From Calothrix brevissima NIES-22 (lineage in GTDB: Bacteria > Cyanobacteriota > Cyanobacteriia > Cyanobacteriales > Nostocaceae): a DNA stretch of 64,000 bases. The stretch spans positions 62,001 through 126,000 of the forward strand of contig NZ_AP018207.1 of assembly GCF_002367995.1 (NCBI RefSeq), given 5' to 3'. Positions 44,061-53,308 of this stretch are shown here, one piece after another (the stretch's first letter is position 1; each line of letters opens with the position of its first letter). The position numbers were made by a program, and so were the translations under genes. Below the pieces are notes generated by a model. It searched no databases. It was not told where the DNA came from and was given only the letters and a program-made list of their open reading frames with translations.

Positions 44061-44873
44061 TCAATGATTTTGCTGAACAACGTGGGTTAATTCGTGCGCC
44101 AGTAATTCTTGACCTGATTGGCTTCCTGGTTTATATTCACCTTGACGGAAGAAAATATCTTGTCCGGTGGTGAAGGCGCGTGCTTGAATTGATTTGTTCA
44201 TTTGGTCGGAGTTAGAATCGTTGTGGATTTTAACACTACTGAAATCATAACCAAATGCTTGCTCCATCGGTTGTCGGACATCATCGCCAAGGTTTTGTCC
44301 GCTTCCGCGCGCTTGTTGAATAGAACTTTCTAGATTGGATGAGGTTTCAATTCCATTTCCACTAGATTTTGCTTGCACTTGTCCTTCATCTTCTTCTGGC
44401 GTGTCTTCCCGTTGTAGGGAAATGATAGAATTTGTCAGAGATTTTGCTTGTACTTGCTCTTCATCTTCTTCTGGCATTTCTTCCCGTTGCACTAGGGGAG
44501 TGATAGAATTTGCTAAAGATTTTGCTTGCACTTGCTCTTCATCTTCTTGTGGCATTGCTTCCCGTTGAATCGACTGCTGATTTGCAGGTTGACTCATATT
44601 TTGCATTACCTGCTGTGCAACTCTATCTGCTTCCTGTTCGTACATATCGTTAGGCTGGCTGACTGTCAGTTTAGCTTGAGGACGCAGGGAAATGCGGCTA
44701 ATATCATGGGTTAATGGTTGACTTTGGCGTTGTACCTGAGTCAAGGTTTGAGAAGAAGTGTCAGCAGATTGAGAACCAAAGCCGCGTTTTGGTTGCCTGA
44801 GTGTAGGTATGGAAATGGGTGGAATAGCTGTATTATTAGTCTTCTGACGCTGGGCTAATATCCGTTCTTTCAT
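44061..44873 (-). CDS. DUF4157 protein (HExxH), injection-system associated
   Basis: 270 residues, with a strong AGGAGAAA site before the ATG. N-terminal 90 residues are polar and disordered. Then come three related ~22-residue acidic units (QREAMPQEDEEQVQAKSLA and variants, about 100-170). The DUF4157 domain (about 185-270) carries the family signatures MEQAFGYDFSSVKIHND and AFTTGQDIFFRQGEY, and ends with HELTH (260-264), the HExxH metal motif. DUF4157 is typical of proteins linked to extracellular contractile injection systems, where it is often the N-terminal part of cargo. Here nothing follows it: the protein stops six residues after HELTH and an STRR array begins. It may be a stand-alone carrier, or a cargo gene truncated at the repeat. 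Confidence 0.85.
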   Translation of the reverse strand: MKERILAQRQKTNNTAIPPISIPTLRQPKRGFGSQSADTSSQTLTQVQRQSQPLTHDISRISLRPQAKLTVSQPNDMYEQEADRVAQQVMQNMSQPANQQSIQREAMPQEDEEQVQAKSLANSITPLVQREEMPEEDEEQVQAKSLTNSIISLQREDTPEEDEGQVQAKSSGNGIETSSNLESSIQQARGSGQNLGDDVRQPMEQAFGYDFSSVKIHNDSNSDQMNKSIQARAFTTGQDIFFRQGEYKPGSQSGQELLAHELTHVVQQNH

Positions 44874-45064
44874 AAATTTTCTCCTAGTGCCCGAGCAGCA
44901 AGCAAATTTTTTACCAATATGAATATCTAGGATACTGCGATCGCATTTCTCAAACTATTCTGCCAAAGTCTAATTTGGTGTAACTCAAGTTCGACTTTTG
45001 GCTAATGTTGATTCTGCGGCAGTACCTTTAGCCTTGATTTTAGGATATATTTTTGATTTTTAGT

Positions 45065-45304
45065 ATGGATTCCCAAGACAAGCAAACTTTTTTTACACCT
45101 GTTGGCGAGGTTGGGGGTTCTGTTGCTTATGGGGGTGTACCTATCACCTCTAACGGCAAACAGGCGGCTAAAGCGGCTGATAAGTATCTTAAAGATTCAT
45201 TGCTGTTAAATAAGCTGACGGATCGCGTGTATGAACTTTTACTGACAGACTTGCGTTGTCAACAGGAAAGATTTAGTAACTATACTCATCAAAGGTGGTT
45301 GTAA
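45065..45304 (+). CDS. small protein at the head of the CIS structural operon
   Basis: 79 residues from the ATG at 45065 (a TTG-started longer frame adds four). No family recognised. N-terminal 35 residues are polar and Gly-rich (FFTPVGEVGGSVAYGGVPIT). The rest is helical (AADKYLKDSLLLNKLTDRVYELLLTDLRC). Its TAA shares an A with the ATG of the tube gene (TAATG), which points to coupled translation and hence to a real gene. The C-terminal helix (LTDRVYELLLTDLRCQQER) resembles short helices in baseplate/tube-adjacent proteins, but this is an impression only. Confidence 0.6.
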   Translation: MDSQDKQTFFTPVGEVGGSVAYGGVPITSNGKQAAKAADKYLKDSLLLNKLTDRVYELLLTDLRCQQERFSNYTHQRWL

Positions 45305-45825
45305 TGCCTGAAGGTAATAATAACGGCAATATTACTCACGAATTAAAGTATGTCACTACCAATCACTTCTATTTAGAAATAGATAGTACGATTGCTGCGT
45401 CTTTTACAGAATGCTCTGGTTTAAGTTTACAAATCAAGAAAAATGTTTTTATGGAAGGAGGTGTCAACGATCAGCAAAGAATTTATTTAGGACATGCTGA
45501 ATTTTCTGATGTTACTTTAAAACGTGGAATTACCGATAACCCTGGTTTTTGGAACTGGATTAATGCCATGTTTGATGAAAATTCTACGAAGCGGCGTAAT
45601 GTCAATATTCTAGTTTTTAATCAAGCTGGTGAAACTATGATGAGTTGGACTTTAATTGGCGCAATTCCCATTGCTTGGAAAACCCCAAATTTACAAGCAG
45701 ACGGTAATGCAGTTGCGATAGAAGAATTAACTTTAGCTTATGAAGGTTTGCAATTAGGTAAATCTAATGGCGGCGGTAATCCCCAAACCAGGGAGAAAAA
45801 ATCAGGATTTTTCTTGTCTAATTAA
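45304..45825 (+). CDS. CIS inner tube protein (gp19/Hcp-like)
   Basis: Forms the hexameric rings of the inner tube of a phage-tail-like contractile injection system. 173 residues, started at the ATG at 45304; an upstream GTG would add three. The tail-tube signatures are clear: HFYLEIDSTIAASFTECSGL near residue 20, VFMEGGVNDQQRIYLGHAEF, VTLKRGITDNPGFWNW, and a C-terminal AVAIEELTLAYEGLQL. It is translationally coupled to the small gene before it. In known systems the sheath gene sits next to the tube gene; here the next gene is the large repeat protein instead, and no sheath is seen in the window. Confidence 0.93.
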   Translation: MPEGNNNGNITHELKYVTTNHFYLEIDSTIAASFTECSGLSLQIKKNVFMEGGVNDQQRIYLGHAEFSDVTLKRGITDNPGFWNWINAMFDENSTKRRNVNILVFNQAGETMMSWTLIGAIPIAWKTPNLQADGNAVAIEELTLAYEGLQLGKSNGGGNPQTREKKSGFFLSN

Positions 45826-45910
45826 TTGGCAATTTTTTCTGTGAAAATCATGCAAATCATTATTAAGTAATTCTGTAATCTTATACAACTATATTAAACA
45901 ATATCAATAA

Positions 45911-45988
45911 TCTTGAAACTCTTACCAATGACTAATGACAAATGACTAATGACAGCCCTTCTCAGCTATCTTTAAATACACCGCTATC
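45911..45988 (+). repeat. dispersed ~80-bp repeat, copy C (supplies the start of the next CDS)
   Basis: TCTTGAAACTCTTACC, then AATGACTAATGACAAATGAC, then AGCCCTTCTCAGCTATCTTT and AAATACACCGCT; aligns with copies A, B and D. The ATG at 45942 and the first 16 codons (MTNDSPSQLSLNTPLS) lie in the repeat. Confidence 0.8.
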
Positions 45989-48900
45989 CTTAGGAAATAG
46001 AATAGCATTAATTGGTCTTGGGGTAAGAAAGCCTTTAGGTCAAAAGCATAGCCTTTTATCGCGGAAAGAATCTAGTTCTCTGCATGGACAAAGCAGTGCA
46101 ATTAAGCCTATAGGAAATCATTTACCATTAGTCACAGCTTCACAATTTTTACTATCTCCAGAAAATCCCACTTTCAGCGAACCGATAATAGATAATCTTG
46201 CTGAACCGGATGATATTAATAGTGGGGTTAATACTGGGGTTACTTTTATTGATTTTGATCGTGCTGATGTCAATGAAGAGATTAGCAATGATTTAGATAT
46301 TCAAAATATAGATAATTATCCGTCAGACTTAAATCATCAAGCTCAGTCTAAGGCTAAAAAATCTCAAAAAAGTTCTAGTAAGCAAGAAAAATCAAAAGCT
46401 AAATCTAAAAATACAAATAAAGCTAAATCATCTGTTAAGGATAAAGGTAACAAGCAGGATCAGCAATTTAACTTGAGTGCAGTAGATGATGCTGCAAGTA
46501 CAGCTATAAATTTAGAAAATAATCAAGCACCTAAATTCACAGATAATAAGAATGATAGAGATACAGCCAGCACAATTCCCAATACGATATTTTTAGATTC
46601 GCCTTTAGGAGAAAATTTAATTGCTGAGGAAACACCAGGATTTACTGATGCTGCGGCTAGTAATGTAATTGGTGAATCAAGAGTCATATTTCATGATGAA
46701 AATATAGCGGAGAATCTGACGCGATCGCCAGAACATACAACCTCGCAAACTCCCATAAATCAAGGATTTCCGACTACAGTAACAGAAAATAATATTGAAA
46801 AAGCTGTTGAAAATACAGTCTCGTCGGATATTTATATTCGCCAGATTCCCCAACAGCAAGAGGCTGATAATTCTGCCAAGTTTATCGCAAACAAATCAGT
46901 AAATAGGGAAGAAGCAGTTGTAATTGAGAGAAAATTAGACGCGGATAATATAATTCCCGAACAGCCAATAGTTGCTTCACAAACGGTTGATATATCAGAA
47001 AATGTAATTGCAGGAAAATCTGATAGTTCTAGCAATATACCTGTTGAGTTAACACCAACTCCACCTGTCATCTTCAATCCGGTGGAAGTAACGGAGGAAC
47101 AAACAGACACAGAAACAGGGAAAGTTGTAATTCATCGGGAATTTGACACAGATAATATTATTGCAAACCAACCGATAGTTACTTCCCAAGCGGTAAATTT
47201 AAATGTCTCAGAAAATGCGATCGCACAAAAATTAGAAAATCCCAATATACCTGTTGATTTAACTCCCACTCCACCTGTAATCTTCAATCCGGTGGAAGTA
47301 ACGGAGGAAGCAATAGACAAAGATAATATCATTCCTAATCAACCAACAGTTGCTTCCCAAGCTGTGAATTTGGATGTAAGAGAAAATGCGATCGCACAAA
47401 AATCAGAAAATCCTCATGTACCTGTAGAGTTTACTCCTACTCCACCTGTAATTGCAGATAATCTTGTAAATTTGGATGTAAGAGAAAATGCGATCGCGCA
47501 AAAATCAGCAAATCCCAATATACCTGTTGATTTAACTCCCACTCCACCTGTAATCTTCAATCCAGTGGAAGTAACGGAGGAAGCAATAGACAAAGATAAT
47601 ATCATTCCTAATCAACCAACAGTTGCTTCCCAAGCTGTGAATGTGGATGTAAGAGAAAATGCGATCGCCAAAAAATCAGAAAATCCCAATATACCTGTTG
47701 AGTTTACACCAACTCCACCTGTAATTGCAGATAATCTTGTAAATTTGGATGTAAGAGAAAATGCGATCGCACAAAAATTAGAAAATCCCAATATACCTGT
47801 TGATTTAACTCCCACTCCACCTGTAATCTTCAATCCGGTGGAAGTAACGGAGGAAGCAATAGACAAAGATAATATCATTCCTAATCAACCAACAGTTGCT
47901 TCCCAAGCTGTGAATGTGGATGTAAGAGAAAATGCGATCGCACAAAAATCAGAAAATCCCAATATACCTGTTGAGTTTACACCAACTCCACCTGTAATTG
48001 CAGATAATCTTGTAAATTTGGATGTAAGAGAAAATGCGATCGCGCAAAAATCAGCAAATCCCAATATACCTGTTGATTTAACTCCCACTCCACCTGTAAT
48101 CTTCAATCCGGTGGAAGTAACGGAAGAACCAACAGACACCGATAATATCATTCCCAATCAACCAACAGTTACTTCCCAAGCTGTGAATTTGGATGTTTCA
48201 GAAAATGCGATCGCGCAAACCACAGAAAATCCCAATATACCTGTAATTGCAGATAATCTTGTAAATTTGGATGTAAGAGAAAATGCGATCGCACAAAAAT
48301 TAGAAAATCCCAATATACCTGTTGAGTTTACACCAACTCCACCTGTAATCTTCAATCCGGTGGAAGTCATAGAGCAACCAACAGACACCGATAATATCAT
48401 TCCCAACCAATCAACAGTTACTTCCCAAGCGGTGAATTTGGATGTGTCAGAAAATGCGATCGCGCAAACCACAGAAAATCCCAATATACCCGTCGAGTTA
48501 ACTCCCACACCACCCGCTTCCCAAACGCTAAATTTGTCAGATGCGCCAGTCAGTCAGGTTTCAGCGTTAGATAATAGCCAAGTCAACACAGATATTCCCA
48601 CTGGTGTGACTCCGCCTATTTTACGTGATAATACAGAAATAGATTTAAATACAGCATCTAAATTTACTAAATTTACTTTTACCGAAAATCAGACACCAAA
48701 CCTAGATAATATACCAGCGCCTCAAGGTTACGCCACAGGGGGACAAGTAACGCATTCCTCAGTAGAGAAGCCACATATAGCATCTTCGGATACTGTACCT
48801 GCTATGCTCACACCAGGGGAGTTTGTCGTTAACGCTAATGATGCTCAAAAAAATCTTCACATACTCCGGCATATTAATACAGGTGGTGCAGCAGAAGATA

Positions 48901-49544
48901 TAATTCTTCCCAGTTTAGAAATACCTACTCCAGAAAATCCGACTAAAGTCGATTCTTTTCCCGACACTTCATTACAGCGTCATCCTGCTGACTTGGGAAC
49001 AGAAATTAGTCAACAAAGGTTGTCTCCACATCATTCTTTGCAGTCGAATCATGTAAATCGTCAAGCTACAACAGCAAATTCAGCCTCACCGCATTACTCT
49101 CTACCAACATTAATTTTCCGCAAACCAAGCGTTGATAGTAACACAGCTTATGAGACTCCTAACCAATGGTCAACTGTAGAAGAATTGCTGAATGGAAGTA
49201 ACGATCCATTTACATTTTTTAACTTAAATAATGAAGGAGAATCTAATTGGCAAAATTCTTCAGATTCTCAAAGTTCTCAATCATCATCAACATCACCACA
49301 GGTATTTACTAAACGCCTATCTCCCCAAGGCTTTGCTAATGGTGGTGAAGTTACAGCACCGGATATCGCTACAAATATACCACCAGTTACTGAAACAATC
49401 CAAAATCCATCCGCAGCTAATCCTGAAGCTGATGAATCTGCAAATTTAGAAGCTTTAGCCTATGAAATATATAACAGATTGCGACAAAAAATAGAAGTTG
49501 AGCGAGAACGTCAAGGTATCTATTTAGGACGTTTACCTTGGTAA
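45942..49544 (+). CDS. large repeat-rich CIS protein, tape-measure-like C-terminus
   Basis: 1200 residues. Residues 1-16 come from a dispersed repeat. A Lys/Ser-rich low-complexity segment follows (about 125-170, KSKAKSKNTNKAKS). Residues about 410-860 are tandem units of alternating 57 and 34 residues (VNLDVRENAIAQK..ENPNIPV; TPTPPVI). The C-terminal third holds the tape-measure-type motif APQGYATGGQVTHSS and SDTVPAMLTPGEFVVNA, a second GFANGGEVTAP, and ends in a helical AYEIYNRLRQKIEVERERQG with YLGRLPW. Those ends occur in phage tail and injection-system proteins, and the position after the tube gene fits. A tail-length or scaffold function is inference; the repeats have no long coiled coil as classic tape measures do. 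The stop overlaps the frame upstream of the next gene. Confidence 0.75.
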   Translation: MTNDSPSQLSLNTPLSLGNRIALIGLGVRKPLGQKHSLLSRKESSSLHGQSSAIKPIGNHLPLVTASQFLLSPENPTFSEPIIDNLAEPDDINSGVNTGVTFIDFDRADVNEEISNDLDIQNIDNYPSDLNHQAQSKAKKSQKSSSKQEKSKAKSKNTNKAKSSVKDKGNKQDQQFNLSAVDDAASTAINLENNQAPKFTDNKNDRDTASTIPNTIFLDSPLGENLIAEETPGFTDAAASNVIGESRVIFHDENIAENLTRSPEHTTSQTPINQGFPTTVTENNIEKAVENTVSSDIYIRQIPQQQEADNSAKFIANKSVNREEAVVIERKLDADNIIPEQPIVASQTVDISENVIAGKSDSSSNIPVELTPTPPVIFNPVEVTEEQTDTETGKVVIHREFDTDNIIANQPIVTSQAVNLNVSENAIAQKLENPNIPVDLTPTPPVIFNPVEVTEEAIDKDNIIPNQPTVASQAVNLDVRENAIAQKSENPHVPVEFTPTPPVIADNLVNLDVRENAIAQKSANPNIPVDLTPTPPVIFNPVEVTEEAIDKDNIIPNQPTVASQAVNVDVRENAIAKKSENPNIPVEFTPTPPVIADNLVNLDVRENAIAQKLENPNIPVDLTPTPPVIFNPVEVTEEAIDKDNIIPNQPTVASQAVNVDVRENAIAQKSENPNIPVEFTPTPPVIADNLVNLDVRENAIAQKSANPNIPVDLTPTPPVIFNPVEVTEEPTDTDNIIPNQPTVTSQAVNLDVSENAIAQTTENPNIPVIADNLVNLDVRENAIAQKLENPNIPVEFTPTPPVIFNPVEVIEQPTDTDNIIPNQSTVTSQAVNLDVSENAIAQTTENPNIPVELTPTPPASQTLNLSDAPVSQVSALDNSQVNTDIPTGVTPPILRDNTEIDLNTASKFTKFTFTENQTPNLDNIPAPQGYATGGQVTHSSVEKPHIASSDTVPAMLTPGEFVVNANDAQKNLHILRHINTGGAAEDIILPSLEIPTPENPTKVDSFPDTSLQRHPADLGTEISQQRLSPHHSLQSNHVNRQATTANSASPHYSLPTLIFRKPSVDSNTAYETPNQWSTVEELLNGSNDPFTFFNLNNEGESNWQNSSDSQSSQSSSTSPQVFTKRLSPQGFANGGEVTAPDIATNIPPVTETIQNPSAANPEADESANLEALAYEIYNRLRQKIEVERERQGIYLGRLPW
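47180..48530 (+). repeat. coding super-repeat, 273 bp (171 + 102), each unit with one HIP1 octamer
   Basis: GCGATCGC occurs at 47217, 47388, 47490, 47661, 47763, 47934, 48036, 48207, 48285 and 48456. The spacings are 171, 102, 171, 102, 171, 102, 171, 78 and 171. Every copy is read in the same frame as ENAIA. The units are nearly identical in DNA. Confidence 0.95.
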
Positions 49545-49585
49545 ATTTTATCTCAAAGTCACCCCAAAGAAGGAGAAAAATTCAA

Positions 49586-50137
49586 ATGGCTAATCAATCA
49601 ATTTTTATTCCCACAAAACGCAATCCCCAACTGCAAAAAGCTAAACTTGTGGGTTATAACGGCGAAGCGCCAGATATAGAAGTAATGTTTAATCCTACAG
49701 AAATTAGTTTTGCACGTACTGTTAGCTGGAAAAGCGATCCAGGTAATAGAGGTACCACGTTGTTACCTAAAGTTAACTTTTCTGGTGTCGAGCCTTATAA
49801 ATTTACATTAAAACAATTACTTTTCGATACTTATGAAACTAAAAAATCGGTAATAGATGAATACATTAATATTATCAAAAAAGGAGTAGAAACTATTGAA
49901 GGAAATCCCGATAAACGTCCGCCAGTATACATTTTTACCTGGGGAACCGAATATTTTTACTGTGTAATTACTAGCCTAACCTACAATTTAACCATGTTTC
50001 TCACCGATGGCACACCAGTCAGAGCAATGGTAGATATCGCCTTACAAGAAGTAGATAAAAACAACCTCCCCGGTAACAGAGAATCAGCCTCCACTGGCTC
50101 AAATCGTCAACCAGATTCCCGCCTGGGTAGTAATTAA
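49586..50137 (+). CDS. CIS tube-associated protein (Afp7-like)
   Basis: 183 residues from the ATG at 49586, which has a textbook AGGAG nine bases upstream; the frame opening at 49538 would add 16 unlikely residues. Family signatures: KLVGYNGEAPDIEVMFNPTE near residue 20, ISFARTVSWKSD, KFTLKQLLFDTYE, and YIFTWGTEYFYCVITSLTYN. This matches the CIS tube-initiation (Afp7/gp53-like) proteins that join the tube to the spike. LysM, present in many relatives, is not visible at the C-terminus, which is short and polar. It precedes the spike gene in the expected order. Confidence 0.85.
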   Translation: MANQSIFIPTKRNPQLQKAKLVGYNGEAPDIEVMFNPTEISFARTVSWKSDPGNRGTTLLPKVNFSGVEPYKFTLKQLLFDTYETKKSVIDEYINIIKKGVETIEGNPDKRPPVYIFTWGTEYFYCVITSLTYNLTMFLTDGTPVRAMVDIALQEVDKNNLPGNRESASTGSNRQPDSRLGSN

Positions 50138-50250
50138 TCTAACTTCATAATATTTATATTTTAATAATTAAAAAAACATAAATCTTCCCCTGCCCCATTC
50201 CCCATACTTCGGCTTCTCTCAGTACAAGTGCCCCATGCCCAATACCTATT

Positions 50251-51990
50251 ATGCCTGATCCAACTCTATATTTAAGCCAACCAAAAATAGAATTAGGAGG
50301 ACAAGCAGCTTCTCCTGAATTAATGAAAGATTTATTACAAATAACTGTAGAAGAAAGTTTACATTTACCAGCGATGTTTACCCTGGTTGTGCATAATAGT
50401 TATATGCCCACGGTTGACCGTGCAGAATATAAGCCTTGGCGACATGAAAATCTCTTTGAAATTGGTAAAAAAATTAAAATAGGTTTTACTTCTAGTACGA
50501 CGCAAGACGGCAATTTTCAGAAAAAATTAGATGATTATTTAATTGAAGCGGAAATTACAGCAATGGAAGTTCACTTCAATGAAAAATCAGAAGCCCACAT
50601 GATTATACGCGGTTACGATCTTTCTCATCGTCTCCATAGAGGTCGTTATAATCGCTCATTTTTAAATAAAACTGATAGCGATATCGTTAAAGACATAGCT
50701 TCCGAAGCGGGAATAACAATTGGTAAAATAGACCCCAGTGGAGAAGTTCATGAATATGTCTTTCAAGAAAACCAAACTAATATGGAATTCTTGCGAGAAA
50801 GGGCGGCGCGGATTGGTTTTGAGTTATTTATTCAGAATAATAAATTATATTTTCGCAAACCAGAAAGCCAGGAATCAATAAAACTAAAATGGCTGGTTGA
50901 TATTAGTAAATTTAGTACCCGCGTTACCAGCGCCGAACAGGTGAGTGCTGTAGAAGTGCGCGGTTGGGACTATACTCAGAAAAAAGCGATCGCATCTACA
51001 GCCCAAGCAGAGAAGGTAATAACGGAGACAGGCAATAACAAAGGTAGCAGTAGTAGTACTAAGTTCGCCAACTTAAAAGCGCCGAAAATGACAGTAGTCG
51101 ATCAACCCATTGCTACCCCTAACCAAGCTCAAAAAATGGCGCAAGCTTTGTGTGATGAACTCGGCGGAGAATTTGTCTACGCAGATGCAAAAGCTGTAGG
51201 TAATCCTAAAGTTAGGCCGGGAAAAATAATTGAACTCGAAGGTTTGGGTAAACGCTACAGTGGTAAATATTATGTCACCGAAACTCGGCATTTCTACACC
51301 CAGCGCATTTACACCACAGAATTTAGCATCCGGGGATTGCGGGCTGGTAACTTATTTACCACTCTTTCCACCCAAACCCGTCTTCAACCCGGACAAACCT
51401 TTTTAGTCGGAATTGTTACCGATAACAAAGATCCCAAGGGATTGGGGAGAATTAAAGTTAAATTCCCCACCCTTACAGAAGAACATGCTAGCAACTGGGC
51501 GCGAGTTGTAGCTGCGGGCGCAGCCAATCAACGGGGGTTTGATTGTTTACCAGAAATCAACGATGAGGTGGTAGTTGGGTTTGAACATGGTGATATTCAT
51601 CGCCCCTATATACTAGGTGGCGTTTGGAATGGTAAAGACGCGCCACCAGAAGGAGTGAATGATACAGTTGTTGGCGGTAAAGTTAGATTACGCACCATCA
51701 AAACCCGTACAGGACACATTTTACAATTTATCGAAGAAGCTCAAGGAAGTAGTAAAGCCGGCATCAGACTCCAAACCAAAGGCGGTCATAAAATTTATCT
51801 TAACGATAGCGATCGCTGTATTGAAATTCAAACCAACGGTGGTCATAAAATAAAAATGGACGATATGGGCAGAGCGAAAATCACCGTAGAATCCACAGGC
51901 GACTTGTCATTAAATGCACCAAGTGGCAATATCGATATTAGCGCTGGGATGAATGTAACCGTTAAAGGTACGTTGATTAGGTTGAATTAA
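50251..51990 (+). CDS. spike protein, VgrG-like (gp27/gp5 fusion)
   Basis: Trimeric central spike at the tip of the tube. 579 residues. Residues about 1-360 resemble the phage late-control/gp27-like base (EYKPWRHENLFEIGKKIKIG, then YNRSFLNKTDSDIVKDIASE). Residues about 375-465 are the gp5-type OB-fold (TFLVGIVTDNKDPKGLGRI, VKFPTLTEEHASNWARVV, HRPYILGGVWNGKD). The C-terminal tail (about 490-579) is a Gly/Asn-rich beta-helix (GGHKIYLNDSDRCIEIQTNG, then ISAGMNVTVKGT). Following it, the PAAR gene would cap this helix. No fused effector domain is visible. The ATG at 50251 sits after a short repeat-rich gap (50138-50250). Confidence 0.92.
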   Translation: MPDPTLYLSQPKIELGGQAASPELMKDLLQITVEESLHLPAMFTLVVHNSYMPTVDRAEYKPWRHENLFEIGKKIKIGFTSSTTQDGNFQKKLDDYLIEAEITAMEVHFNEKSEAHMIIRGYDLSHRLHRGRYNRSFLNKTDSDIVKDIASEAGITIGKIDPSGEVHEYVFQENQTNMEFLRERAARIGFELFIQNNKLYFRKPESQESIKLKWLVDISKFSTRVTSAEQVSAVEVRGWDYTQKKAIASTAQAEKVITETGNNKGSSSSTKFANLKAPKMTVVDQPIATPNQAQKMAQALCDELGGEFVYADAKAVGNPKVRPGKIIELEGLGKRYSGKYYVTETRHFYTQRIYTTEFSIRGLRAGNLFTTLSTQTRLQPGQTFLVGIVTDNKDPKGLGRIKVKFPTLTEEHASNWARVVAAGAANQRGFDCLPEINDEVVVGFEHGDIHRPYILGGVWNGKDAPPEGVNDTVVGGKVRLRTIKTRTGHILQFIEEAQGSSKAGIRLQTKGGHKIYLNDSDRCIEIQTNGGHKIKMDDMGRAKITVESTGDLSLNAPSGNIDISAGMNVTVKGTLIRLN

Positions 51991-52153
51991 TATTTGTATA
52001 TTTTTATCTCACGCAAAGGCGCAAAGGCGCAAAGAATTTATTATCCCAGCTAGTAGGTTGGGTTGAGGAACGAAACCCAACATTTCCGGAGTTTTGTGGG
52101 ATTTACCCAAGTAAGTCTAACCTACAATTTTTCTTAACTAAACTGAATGGATT

Positions 52154-52666
52154 ATGCCAGGAAAACCAGCAGCAAGAATTACAGATTCTGTAGCCCATCC
52201 CTTACCGCCAGTTTTGACACCGGGGCCTGGTAGTAAAGATGTGTTAATTGGCAATTTACCAGCTTGGCGAGGAATACCAGCTGCGGCGGTTCCGGCTTTG
52301 CAATCTGCAAAACAAGCAGCCGATGTAGCGATTCAAGCAGCTGAAGCAGCGACGGCGGCAGCAGCCGGAACGCCAGGGGCACCAGCCGCCTATGCATCTG
52401 AACAAGCTCTGAAAACATCATTAGGGGCGAGTATGGGTAGTATGATTTCTGCTGCGGCTGCATCTGCTATTCCTGGCGCAGATATTCATCAATGTACTAC
52501 ACCCTTACCCCTACCTCCCCACGGCCCTGGCGTAGTCATTGACGGCAGTCAGACAGTATTAATTAACGGACTACCCGCTTGTCGTCTGGGTGACACTGTT
52601 TTAGAAGCATTAGGCCCGCCCAATAAGATTACCAAAGGTGAAATGACCGTTTTAATTGGGGGTTGA
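52154..52666 (+). CDS. PAAR-domain spike-tip protein
   Basis: Sharpens the tip of the VgrG-like spike. 170 residues. The PAAR core is split: MPGKPAARITDSVAHPLPPV at the start with DVLIGNLPAWRG, and the metal-site half at the end (IHQCTTPLPLPPHGPGVVID, LINGLPACRLGDTVLEA, MTVLIGG). The middle (about 50-105) is an Ala-rich helical insert, usual in this PAAR class. His and Cys positions that could bind zinc (IHQC..PLPLPPH, PACRLGD) are kept. It directly follows the spike gene after a 163-bp gap holding the cgcaaaggcg repeat. Confidence 0.92.
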   Translation: MPGKPAARITDSVAHPLPPVLTPGPGSKDVLIGNLPAWRGIPAAAVPALQSAKQAADVAIQAAEAATAAAAGTPGAPAAYASEQALKTSLGASMGSMISAAAASAIPGADIHQCTTPLPLPPHGPGVVIDGSQTVLINGLPACRLGDTVLEALGPPNKITKGEMTVLIGG

Positions 52667-52684
52667 TGGAAGAAAGGCAGAGGG

Positions 52685-52800
52685 CAGTCTTGATGAAACA
52701 AATTTCATCGCCATGTATGAAAGGGGGAAGGGGGACAAGGAAGACAAGGGGGACAAGGAGGACAAGGGAAATAACCAATGCCCCATGCCCAATGCCCAAT
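52685..52800. repeat. STRR tract: (GGGGACAAG)n then CCCAATGC repeats
   Basis: Nonamers of the GGGGACAAG/GAAGACAAG/GAGGACAAG kind (about 52730-52770) followed by CCCATGCCCAATGCCCAATGCC (52782-52803). No gene in this strip. Confidence 0.8.
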
Positions 52801-52831
52801 GCCCTTTATCATTTACACATATTCAGGACTC

Positions 52832-53165
52832 ATTTTTATATTTTGTGTAAACAAAAAAGGCGATCGCTTTCTCGTTTATCGAAATCAAGTACTCATTTTC
52901 CTGTTTTAAGTAAGCAAAAAGCCATTTCACCTTCTCATTAAGCCTTTTCGCCTACTCATTATTGTGTTTTCCGCAAGTAAAATACCATTTCACCAACTCA
53001 AAAAGCCTTATCGCTTACTCGTTTCGGTAAATCACGCACTCATTTTGGTGTTTTCCGCAGGTAAAATACTATTTCACCTACCCATTTCGGTAAATCGCGC
53101 ACCCATTTTAGTGTTTTCCGCAGATAAAAAGGTATATCACTTGCTCAAAAATTGCCATGTTTGAC
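52832..53165. repeat. A/T-tract array with ~21-bp period, copy 2
   Basis: Homologous to the array at 29172-29540: ATTTTTATATTTTGTGTAAAC, TAAGTAAGCAAAAAGCCATT, GTGTTTTCCGCAAGTAAAAT and TCGGTAAATCGCGCAC units. The right edge (TTGCTCAAAAATTGCCATGT, then TTGACAA) matches the right edge of copy 1. Confidence 0.75.
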
Positions 53166-53308
53166 AATAAGCGGCTGTCTAGCTACCCTTTGTTGTTTTT
53201 GGCAATGCCGAAAGCAGGCTACGCCTACCCATTTGTTCTCAAAACAAATTGGGTAATTTAAAAACACTAATACATCATAGATTTCACTTCAGGGCATAGC
53301 ACCCACCT

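Noticed and set aside
46832-48508. Six minus-strand frames of 60-116 codons in the large CIS gene
   Set aside because: Antisense of the repeated units; same composition, no start or ribosome site, and the plus frame is clearly coding.
52656-53164. Frames of 64-92 codons over the A/T-tract array
   Set aside because: Repetitive translation of the non-coding array; frame is not conserved between the two array copies.
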